DNA of 5,189 nt. Origin: Flavobacteriales bacterium. GTDB lineage: Bacteria > Bacteroidota > Bacteroidia > Flavobacteriales_D > Parvicellaceae. Shown piece by piece: positions 1-5,189 of this stretch. Position 1 is the first letter of the stretch. Every line of letters begins with the position of its first letter. The stretch is from the NCBI GenBank assembly GCA_026993705.1, contig JALWSJ010000240.1:1-5189 (forward strand), in the 5' to 3' direction. The notes below the pieces were generated by a model. That model did no database searches. It was not told where the DNA came from and saw only the letters and a list, made by a program, of their open reading frames with translations. Made by a program: the position numbers and the translations under genes.

Positions 1-1
1 A

Positions 2-2245
2 AGAAAAGAAAAAGCACAAAAGAAAGGTAAAGAATTTATTCCGCTAATTTTTCATCCGTTGCCTCACATTGAACCAAAACTTACCGCAGGTGAACGATTA
101 AGAGAGTCGGGAGAAGCTCCTGTAATTTTGGATTCGCTAAAGGCTTTGGTTTCTGCCAAACAGCTTAGTATCTATCTGATAAACAAAGGGTATTTTAATA
201 ATCGTGTTCGATTTACGGTGAAGTATTATCCCGATACCATTGTTGTAAATGGAAAAACTAAAATAAAGCACAAGCGAAAAGAAGGTAGAGCCGAAATTAA
301 TTATCAGATTCGATTGGGAAAACCCTATCGGATAAATCATATCACCTACAATATTCCAGATTCGGAATTATTGTTTTATGTGGATTCCATCAAATCACAA
401 TCTTCATTGAAGTCGGGAGATATTTATGATTCCGATAAATTGGAAAAAGAAAGAGAAAGAATTACCGATTTTTTGTTAAACAACGGGTATAAATTTTTTA
501 ATAAAGAGTTTATCTTTTTTAAAGTGGACAGTAACTTACATACGCATAAGGTAAATATAGGAATGGGTATTCAAAATTATAAAGAAAAAGATCCTGTTTA
601 CGATACCATAATAGAAAGAAAGCATACGCAGTACAACATCATGAAAATCGAGATTTTTCCGGATTTTTCGATTAAAGCAAAACCTTATGAATATAAAGAT
701 ACGCTTTTGATCAATAGCGATATAAAGATTATTTCGCGTCATCGTCCCGATTTTAATATTGACTTATTGCTACGTTCCATAAAATTTTCCGTTGGCGATT
801 TGTATAGAAAAGATAGAGTAGTAGCCACTTACAAAACCTATTCTTCGCTGGGTGTTTTTCGTTCAACTTCTATCGTTTTTGATACGCTAAACAATGGATG
901 TAATGATTTAGTAGCCAAAATAAAATTACAACCGACAAAAATGCAAACTTTTACCATTGCCACAGACGGAACACATAGAAACGGGTTGCTGGGAATACAG
1001 GGAAGACTGGCTTATACCAATCGAAATATTTTTGGAGGTGCGGAAAAACTCCAAATCAGTTTAAATGGAGGTTTAGAAATGCAACGTCTTTTAGTTGACG
1101 AAGACGCCAACAACACAATCGAAGATGCAACAAATATTAGCAATACTTTTAATACGCTCACATTCGGACCACGAATCAGCTTATTGTTTCCTACATTCTT
1201 GTTTTTTCATAAATACTTTCCTTACGCCAATAATCCTAAGACCGAATTGGTAGGAGTTGTAAATTATCAAAGGCGCCCCGATTTTACCCGTAACAAACAG
1301 AATTTTTCTTTTGGGTATGTGTGGCATGAGAAAAAACCAATAACCTATCGTTTTACGCCTTTTAATATCAACGCCATTAAGATAGATAAATCCCTTGCTT
1401 TTGAGCAAAAGATACAACAACTCAATGACCGGCTTTTGGCATCCAGTTATCAAGACCACATCATTGCCAGTAGTTTATTTTCAATAACCTACAATGGAGA
1501 AAAAACAGGAAAAAAGAGAAATTATATTTATTCTAAAACCGCTTTGGAAACAGCCGGAAATTCGCTAAGGGCTTTTTATTCGTTAACGAATCAACCGATT
1601 AATGAACAAGGCTATTATGAATTTTTAGGTATCCGCTTTGCTCAATTTGTAAAACTATCTTCAGATTTCAGATATTATAACAATATCACAAGAAAAGTAC
1701 GCGTAGTTTCAAGAATCGCAGGAGGATTGGGAATACCTCTCCAAAATCTAAAAGAAGCACTCCCCTTTGAAAAGAGTTTTTATAGTGGAGGAGCAAACGG
1801 AATCAGAGCATGGAAGGCAAGAACGTTAGGTCCCGGTGCTTATTACGATTCTACAAAAAGTTTCGATAAAATAGGCGATATACAAATGGAAGGAAACCTG
1901 GAATTAAGGTTCCCAATATCTGGATGGATTGAAGGAGCTACATTCTTAGATGCCGGAAATATTTGGTTGTTGCATGAAGATTCACTACGTCCGGGAGCAA
2001 AATTCAAACCTGAAACATTTCTTTCGGAAATTGCCTTCGGAACAGGAGCAGGGATACGTCTAGACTTAGACTTTTTCATCCTGCGTTTCGACTTTGCTGT
2101 CCCTATAAAAAATCCAGCTCTACCCGTTGGAGAACGATGGATATTACAAGGAAAATGGAAAGAAGAAACCTCTTATCAAAACGGTATAGCCAGACGCGAT
2201 TTCTTTCCGTGGCAATTTAACTTAGGTATAGGATATCCATTTTAA
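2..2245 (+). CDS. tamL: TamL/BamA-family (Omp85) outer membrane assembly protein, 5' partial
   Basis: Member of the Omp85 superfamily, which inserts or assembles beta-barrel proteins in the outer membrane; TamL is the lipid-anchored TamA variant found in Bacteroidetes. The frame is open from position 2 with no stop and no plausible start, so the gene begins upstream. A TTG at 59 is the first start-like codon, but residues before it (KGKEFIPLIFHP) look like ordinary protein. About 747 codons are present; I estimate that up to about 100 N-terminal residues are missing, including any signal peptide. The N-terminal half (to about nt 940) is POTRA-like, with SGEAPVILDS then LINKGYFNN and later FLLNNGY, features recalled from TamL relatives. 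The C-terminal part is the barrel. GGANGIRAWKARTLGPGAYY at about nt 1784-1843 corresponds to the conserved L6-loop motif (VRGF/Y-like) of Omp85 proteins. The protein ends FNLGIGYPF, with the terminal aromatic residue used for barrel recognition. BamA itself is a less likely alternative. Confidence 0.9.
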   Translation, partial: RKEKAQKKGKEFIPLIFHPLPHIEPKLTAGERLRESGEAPVILDSLKALVSAKQLSIYLINKGYFNNRVRFTVKYYPDTIVVNGKTKIKHKRKEGRAEINYQIRLGKPYRINHITYNIPDSELLFYVDSIKSQSSLKSGDIYDSDKLEKERERITDFLLNNGYKFFNKEFIFFKVDSNLHTHKVNIGMGIQNYKEKDPVYDTIIERKHTQYNIMKIEIFPDFSIKAKPYEYKDTLLINSDIKIISRHRPDFNIDLLLRSIKFSVGDLYRKDRVVATYKTYSSLGVFRSTSIVFDTLNNGCNDLVAKIKLQPTKMQTFTIATDGTHRNGLLGIQGRLAYTNRNIFGGAEKLQISLNGGLEMQRLLVDEDANNTIEDATNISNTFNTLTFGPRISLLFPTFLFFHKYFPYANNPKTELVGVVNYQRRPDFTRNKQNFSFGYVWHEKKPITYRFTPFNINAIKIDKSLAFEQKIQQLNDRLLASSYQDHIIASSLFSITYNGEKTGKKRNYIYSKTALETAGNSLRAFYSLTNQPINEQGYYEFLGIRFAQFVKLSSDFRYYNNITRKVRVVSRIAGGLGIPLQNLKEALPFEKSFYSGGANGIRAWKARTLGPGAYYDSTKSFDKIGDIQMEGNLELRFPISGWIEGATFLDAGNIWLLHEDSLRPGAKFKPETFLSEIAFGTGAGIRLDLDFFILRFDFAVPIKNPALPVGERWILQGKWKEETSYQNGIARRDFFPWQFNLGIGYPF

Positions 2246-2260
2246 TACTAAGGTAAATAA

Positions 2261-2383
2261 TTGGGGCGTTCCCATTACGGCATAAAAAAGCAGCTTCGTT
2301 GCACTACACTACTTTTTAACGCCGTAATGATCGGGCTATCACTACTCACTCTTTTGGTTTGCATATATGCAATAAACCAAAAG
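2261..2383. repeat. Hairpin-rich intergenic repeat just after tamL
   Basis: It begins TTGGGGCGTTCCC and contains two clear stem-loops. ATTACGGC (2274-2281) pairs perfectly with GCCGTAAT (2321-2328), enclosing a smaller GCAG/TTGC hairpin. CTTTTGGTTT (2351-2360) pairs perfectly with AAACCAAAAG (2374-2383) around a GCATATATGC palindrome. The words GGGGCGTTCCC and TCGGGCT resemble an intergenic element I recall as frequent in Flavobacteriia; that link is from memory. Lying 16 bp after the tamL stop, it could serve as transcript end or mRNA stabiliser, but neither stem has a clear T-tract, so I do not call a terminator. Confidence 0.6.
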
Positions 2384-2385
2384 GA

Positions 2386-2581
2386 GTTCAAACACGCCGT
2401 TCTATCCCTAACACGGGACAGATGAGTGCAAAGAAAACGAAATTTAGTTTTCTTTGACGATGAAAAATTCTTTTGCATAGCCCCAGCTATGGAAAAAAAT
2501 TTTGAAGAAGTATAAGGAAAATAAAAACGTTTTATTGTGCTCAGATGTCTCGTGTTAGGGATACCAAACCCTAACTTGAAC
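2386..2581. repeat. About 196-bp imperfect palindrome with internal hairpins
   Basis: All paired segments share one centre near 2483.5. The outer arms are GTTCAA (2386-2391) and TTGAAC (2576-2581). The main arms are 2403-2426 and 2540-2563; they contain the perfect 12-bp inverted pair ATCCCTAACACG / CGTGTTAGGGAT and then run on with a few mismatches. The centre is CATAGC-CCCA-GCTATG (2476-2491). Between arms and centre each half has its own stem-loop: CAAAGAAAAC / GTTTTCTTTG (2429-2438, 2447-2456) on the left and AATAAAA-ACG-TTTTATT on the right (about 2520-2536). It could fold as a branched RNA or a DNA cruciform. I see no transposase and no convincing reading frame. A MITE-like or REP-like repeat is the most cautious label. 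Confidence 0.75.
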
Positions 2582-2969
2582 GAAATTGGCGAATAGAAAG
2601 TGAATTTTAGCATTCTTTAAACAAGAAAAATCAAAAAAAGTATAAAAAAACAAATACTTTTACTATATTTACCAGAACAATAAAAACACACGATTAAACG
2701 AAAATTTATACATATCAAACTCTGTATTAGACACTATTCTATGTAGATTTTTTATTGTTGTAAGCTCGATATTACATAATATTGAGAAAACAATAATTAC
2801 CCTTGTAGAAAAGATAAAGCATAACATAAACCAAACGCTACCTAAAGTAACCGTTCAGTTTTACGTACGATACTACAATAAATATATTAAGAATTATACT
2901 TTAACGATACATAAAGCACAGCTATATTTATATTCGGATGTTGAAGAAAAACGAAATCGAAAAAATCGA
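2582..2969. other. AT-rich stretch before the RHS frame, no recognised gene
   Basis: There is no ORF with a normal start here. From 2646 the frame of the downstream RHS gene is open (TAA at 2643-2645 is the last stop), but the roughly 108 codons to 2969 contain no in-frame ATG, GTG or TTG, and the translation shows no YD repeats or other RHS hallmark. One stem-loop is visible: CTCGATATT (2765-2773) and AATATTGAG (2778-2786), with one G-T pair and a four-base loop. TATATTTA at 2664-2671 partly resembles the Bacteroidetes -7 box (TANNTTTG), but no matching TTG lies at the expected upstream distance, so I do not call a promoter. Confidence 0.5.
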
Positions 2970-3020
2970 AGTTTCACAACGGCTAACATTATAATCTACA
3001 CTGACTATTACCCCTTTGGT
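2970..3020 (+). pseudogene. RHS core remnant upstream of the first ATG
   Basis: The frame of the RHS gene reads SFTTANIIIYTDYYPFGM across these bases and into the ATG. YTDYYPFGM is a hallmark of the end of Bacteroidetes RHS cores, where it is normally preceded by a DHLGNVR-type segment and YD repeats. Here homology appears to fade before about 2970, and no start codon is available. This indicates that the RHS sequence was joined to unrelated upstream DNA in the middle of the core, so the ATG at 3021 is not an ancestral start. The left boundary is approximate. Confidence 0.6.
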
Positions 3021-3995
3021 ATGGAAATGGCTGATAGGAGTGGGAGTGTTGGAAATTATAGATATGGCTTTCAAGGACAAGAAAAGGACGATGAAATCAA
3101 AGGCGAAGGAAACAGCATAAACTATAAGTTCCGAATGCACGACCCCAGATTGGGGAGGTTCTTTGCGGTTGACCCGCTTGCTGTTATTTCTTCAGGAGAT
3201 TCTCCATATATGTTTGCGGGTAATTCTCCTATATTTATGGTCGATGTTGAAGGTCTATATAAATATCCTGTTACGGTAAATTATAACGGGCATACTTATC
3301 TATTAGAATTTAATTCACGAAACACTCAAAAAGTTAAGATTAAACTTGTAGGTGAAGGTAGAGAGCGATGGCAGTCTATCGAGTATAAAACACGAAATCC
3401 ACTCAGATTAAAAAAAGGGCTTGCATCAATAGGGTTGTTAAAGTCTTATACTGCAAATACAATTGCAGAAGGCGGTGACGTCAATATTATGTATGAATCT
3501 TTTTGGTGGTCTAGTGCAGGTTTCAGAGTTGATGCTTTAAAAGTTATTAATGCTGCTTTAGATGAAGATAATGGAGTTAGTTTAAATATTATTGGAGGTC
3601 ATAGAATTTCGGGTAATCATCCTGATAATAGAGGAAATAATGATAGAGCATTTAAGATAGAGCATTTCATTTTTATTCACGGATGTACTGCAATTATTCT
3701 TCCAATTTTAAAAACTTATCATGATAGTCCTTGGTTTTCAGATGAATTTCAGAATGCATTTAATACGATGAGAGCAAAAACAGTTCAAAATGCCTTTTTT
3801 AAAGATGTGGATAACGTTAACGCTATAAGTAGACAAGATTTTAGAGGCGGAACCGCGGGAAGCGTCACTTTACCTAAATACAATCAAGATCCTATAGGGG
3901 TAACTTTGTCTTTTGAATTTAAGAAACCAAAACTAACAAAAACACCAAAGAAAAGCCCTCCTGTTCAGAAAAGTAAAAACCCAAGATTTCTTTGA
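3021..3995 (+). CDS. Orphan RHS core tip fused to an unrecognised C-terminal toxin-like domain
   Basis: 324 residues. Residues 1-79 are the conserved end of an RHS core: YRYGFQGQEKDDEIKGEG (13-30), RMHDPRLGRFFAVDPL (38-53), SPYMFAGNSP and VDVEGL (61-79). In RHS proteins the core forms a shell around a variable C-terminal toxin released or delivered into competitor cells, and the junction normally lies just after this last motif. Residues 80-324 would then be the toxin. I do not recognise its family. Visible features are an N-terminal beta-like part (VTVNYNGHTYLLEF), a block rich in His, Asp and Asn (GGHRISGNHPDNRG, 192-205, then NNDRAFKIEH and IHGC at 219-222), and a Lys/Pro-rich tail from about 301. 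There is no signal peptide and no YD-repeat region, so this is far shorter than a full RHS protein. ATG 3021 is the first canonical start, but it falls inside a conserved motif and I see no clear ribosome-binding site. It may be a truncated, orphan or silent cassette. The next gene is a candidate immunity gene. Confidence 0.8.
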   Translation: MEMADRSGSVGNYRYGFQGQEKDDEIKGEGNSINYKFRMHDPRLGRFFAVDPLAVISSGDSPYMFAGNSPIFMVDVEGLYKYPVTVNYNGHTYLLEFNSRNTQKVKIKLVGEGRERWQSIEYKTRNPLRLKKGLASIGLLKSYTANTIAEGGDVNIMYESFWWSSAGFRVDALKVINAALDEDNGVSLNIIGGHRISGNHPDNRGNNDRAFKIEHFIFIHGCTAIILPILKTYHDSPWFSDEFQNAFNTMRAKTVQNAFFKDVDNVNAISRQDFRGGTAGSVTLPKYNQDPIGVTLSFEFKKPKLTKTPKKSPPVQKSKNPRFL

Positions 3996-4067
3996 TTTTG
4001 TAAACATAAATATGTAAAAAATTCAATAAATTAATATAATAGATTGATTAATGTAACTACCCAAAAC

Positions 4068-4427
4068 ATGAAACGATGTGCTTTTACAGTTCTTTTTTTA
4101 ATGATTTTTTTTCTAGGTTTTACTCAAACACTTAAAGATTACAAAAAACTGTTAAATAAAAATAAAACTTTTTATATTGAAAAAGTTAATATTTGGATGT
4201 TGGTCAATTCTGATTTTATAGACGTAGAAAGTTGGAATATAAAAAGGGTTAAAATAATTGTATCACCGAAGGAAGGTGTTGATTTTTTATTGGCAGAAGA
4301 AAAAGAAAAACTTTCTAAGTTTGAACAAGATTCTATATTGATAAGAAATTGGGAATACTCCCTATACGACCTGTCAATTGTTGTTTATAAAACTAATGGC
4401 GAAAAGGGGGTTATTCATTTTTTTTAA
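4068..4427 (+). CDS. Small secreted protein, candidate immunity protein for the RHS toxin (frameshifted?)
   Basis: 119 residues from ATG 4068. This start is preferred over TTG 4044 because it places a signal peptide at the N-terminus: KR, then a hydrophobic stretch (about residues 5-18) and a likely cleavage near GFTQ. No lipobox cysteine follows, so a soluble periplasmic product is expected. The mature part is rich in Lys, Glu and aromatics (KVNIWMLVNSD, RNWEYSLYDLSIVVYKTNGE) and matches no family I know. It begins 72 bp after the RHS-toxin gene on the same strand, where immunity genes normally sit; this position, not sequence similarity, is the basis for the role. G+C is about 26% by hand count over 4081-4430, clearly below my samples from tamL. 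The reading frame ends immediately after eight T (4418-4425), and the -1 frame continues with plausible protein sequence, so the real product may be longer. Confidence 0.65.
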   Translation: MKRCAFTVLFLMIFFLGFTQTLKDYKKLLNKNKTFYIEKVNIWMLVNSDFIDVESWNIKRVKIIVSPKEGVDFLLAEEKEKLSKFEQDSILIRNWEYSLYDLSIVVYKTNGEKGVIHFF

Positions 4428-4498
4428 CACCTAATGGAGACTTGCTTTTATCTGAAGAGTGTTTCTTTATTTGGAGAGAAAATTTCAAAGGTTATTGA
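4424..4498 (+). pseudogene. Out-of-frame 3' continuation of the candidate immunity gene
   Basis: In the -1 frame relative to the gene above, starting from the eight-T run, the sequence reads LTPNGDLLLSEECF then FIWRENFKGY and stops at TGA 4496-4498. The join would give ...GVIHFF-LTPNGDLLL..., which flows naturally (a charged turn then PNG and a leucine strand) and looks like a genuine C-terminus. The full product would be 143 residues. One missing T in the homopolymer, from mutation or sequencing error, or slippage by polymerase or ribosome on the T run, would each explain it. The coding character is judged by eye. Confidence 0.6.
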
Positions 4499-4515
4499 AT
4501 TTTCAAGTACTTGTA

Positions 4516-4592
4516 CTCTCTCTACGCCCAAAATAGAAAAAGCTGTCCCTTATAAGGGAAACTACTGATATACAGTAGATTAAACAAAAAAG
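4516..4592. repeat. Degenerate direct repeat, copy 1
   Basis: Begins CTCTCTCTACGCCCAAAATA and includes GAAAAAGCTGTCCCTTATAAGG, then ends in an AAACAAAAAAGG run. It matches, with substitutions and small gaps, the segment at 4845-4915. Within it lie a perfect 14-bp palindrome TCCCTTATAAGGGA (4546-4559) and a perfect stem-loop CTACTG-ATATA-CAGTAG (4562-4578). It starts 17 bp after the shifted stop of the candidate immunity gene. Confidence 0.55.
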
Positions 4593-4844
4593 GCTGTTAT
4601 CCCTTAAAACAAACAATAGGAATCCTCCCCCACAGGAAAAGTTGTATTCACTCCACTTTCACTCGTTCCTCCTTCTCGTTTCTTTCATTGGTAGCTTTCC
4701 TTTCTTTTTTTTCTTTGTTTAACGCCTACGGCAGTAATGAGAAGTTGTTCAGTGTTAAGCAATAAGTAAAATCAATTATTTTCATTTCACTCGTCGTTAT
4801 TTTTGCGAACCATAGCTTGGGCTATGCTTCTTAAAAAAGCCATG
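4593..4844. repeat. Intergenic segment with second CATAGC hairpin and a pyrimidine-rich tract
   Basis: No gene is visible on either strand. The segment has a pyrimidine-rich tract (about 4650-4720) and then TTTAACGCC (4718-4726) and GTAATGA (4734-4740). The same two words are adjacent in the first spacer at 2315-2330, where the seven bases TACGGCA are absent. CATAGC-TTGG-GCTATG at 4811-4826, extended by GAA/TTC (4807-4809, 4828-4830) after one mismatch, resembles the central hairpin at 2476-2491. The order of the two motifs on the + strand is the same in both spacers. This suggests a second, diverged copy of the same repeat family. Confidence 0.55.
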
Positions 4845-4915
4845 CTCTCCCCACGCCAAAAACAGAAAAAATGTCCCTTATAAAAGAATATCTGTAAAAA
4901 TACCAAACAAAAAAA
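4845..4915. repeat. Degenerate direct repeat, copy 2
   Basis: Begins CTCTCCCCACGCCAAAAACA and includes GAAAAAATGTCCCTTATAAAAG, ending in ACCAAACAAAAAAAG. It aligns with 4516-4592 at the same landmarks (CTCTC, ACGCC, AGAAAAA, TGTCCCTTATAA, AAACAAAAAA). The palindrome and the CTACTG hairpin of copy 1 are not conserved here. Its right end runs into the terminator of the minus-strand gene. Confidence 0.5.
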
Positions 4916-4938
4916 GCATCAAGGGAATCCCTGATGCT
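4908..4938 (-). terminator. Rho-independent terminator of nqrF
   Basis: On the minus strand AGCATCAGGG (4938-4929) pairs with CCCTTGATGCT (4925-4915), with a single bulged base and a three-base loop, followed by seven T (4914-4908) and then GTTTGG. It lies about 30 bp past the nqrF stop and is well placed to end that transcript. On the + strand the hairpin is followed only by a short TTT, so it is mainly unidirectional. Confidence 0.85.
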
Positions 4939-4968
4939 TTATCATATAAAGACTCTATTATAGTAGAA

Positions 4969-5189
4969 TTATCCACCAAAATCATCAAATCTTACATTTT
5001 CAGAAGGTACGCCCCATTCATCACACATATTCACCACAGCTTTGTTCATCATTGGAGGACCACAGAAATAAAACTCTATATCCTCCGGTGAATCGTGTTT
5101 AGATAAATATTGTTCTTGAACAGCATTGTGTACAAAACCAACAAAACCATCTCCTTCTTCATCGTAAATATCTTTCTTTATTTTCCAAT
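4969..5189 (-). CDS. nqrF: Na+-translocating NADH:quinone oxidoreductase subunit F, C-terminal part
   Basis: The last 72 residues of NqrF, the subunit that accepts electrons from NADH through FAD and a 2Fe-2S centre and passes them into the sodium-pumping Na+-NQR complex of the inner membrane. The gene reads leftwards and enters from the right edge of the window; its TAA is at 4971-4969. The frame gives GFVHNAVQEQYL, then EFYFCGPPMMNKAV and WGVPSENVRFDDFGG. CGPPMMNKAV is the conserved C-terminal motif of the ferredoxin-reductase-type NADH-binding domain, and the DDFGG end is characteristic of NqrF. The FAD-binding and 2Fe-2S parts lie outside the window. It converges with the RHS/immunity module and ends at its own terminator, so the two are not co-transcribed. 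Confidence 0.93.
   Translation of the reverse strand, partial: WKIKKDIYDEEGDGFVGFVHNAVQEQYLSKHDSPEDIEFYFCGPPMMNKAVVNMCDEWGVPSENVRFDDFGG

Noticed and set aside
59..61. TTG as the start of the Omp85 gene
   Set aside because: The frame is open and protein-like back to position 2, and the product lacks a signal peptide from this codon; the gene clearly begins outside the window.
2275..2613. 112-codon open frame on the minus strand across the palindrome
   Set aside because: It lies wholly in the hairpin-rich repeat, its translation reflects the repeat's symmetry and shows no domain or signal, and no plausible ribosome-binding site is seen.
2664..2671. Bacteroidetes-type promoter before the RHS frame
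   Set aside because: TATATTTA only partly fits the -7 consensus, and there is no TTG at the expected -33 distance.
3651..3689. L,D-transpeptidase (YkuD) or M15 peptidase identity for the RHS C-terminal domain
   Set aside because: Only IHGC and scattered His/Asp residues resemble these families; the Ser/Thr before HGC, the usual spacing to the upstream His, and the M15 metal motif are not present.
4044..4067. TTG 4044 as the start of the small secreted gene
   Set aside because: It would add eight polar residues before a textbook signal peptide; ATG 4068 places the basic N-region and hydrophobic core correctly.
4546..4578. Terminator for the candidate immunity gene
   Set aside because: The TCCCTTATAAGGGA palindrome has no loop, and the CTACTG/CAGTAG stem is short and not followed by a T-tract on the + strand.

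Overview
The window looks like a chromosome segment from a member of the Bacteroidetes, most likely class Flavobacteriia. The evidence is AT-rich DNA, a TamL-type Omp85 protein, an RHS core of the Bacteroidetes type (YYPFGM, FQGQEKDDEIKGEG, RMHDPRLGRFFAVDPL), and an NqrF C-terminus of the Na+-NQR family. Two housekeeping genes, both cut by the window edges, flank an accessory island of about 2.7 kb.

Layout. (1) Positions 2-2245, + strand: most of a TamL/BamA-family outer membrane assembly protein, lacking its N-terminus. (2) 2246-2640: a non-coding spacer full of hairpins. Its core is an imperfect palindrome of about 196 bp (2386-2581) centred exactly on a CATAGC-CCCA-GCTATG hairpin. (3) 2646-3995, + strand: one uninterrupted reading frame whose first ATG is at 3021. 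From about 2970 it reads as the last part of an RHS core, followed after a VDVEGL junction by a roughly 245-residue C-terminal domain that I do not recognise. (4) 4068-4427, + strand: a small, very AT-rich gene for a secreted protein with a signal peptide, placed where an immunity gene is expected. Its stop lies directly after a run of eight T, and the -1 frame continues with coding-like sequence to a TGA at 4496-4498. (5) 4499-4968: a second non-coding spacer with a degenerate direct repeat, a CATAGC-TTGG-GCTATG hairpin related to that in the first spacer, and a strong terminator for the minus strand. (6) 4969-5189, - strand: the last 72 residues of NqrF.

Interpretation (inference). The central part is best read as an orphan RHS tip module, meaning a truncated RHS core plus a polymorphic toxin C-terminus with a cognate immunity gene. 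It sits between two copies of related intergenic repeats and has no full-length RHS gene attached. The signal peptide on the putative immunity protein suggests that the toxin acts in the periplasm or cell envelope. The lack of a good start for the RHS frame, and the frameshift in the immunity gene, leave open whether the module is expressed, is a silent recombination cassette, or is decaying.
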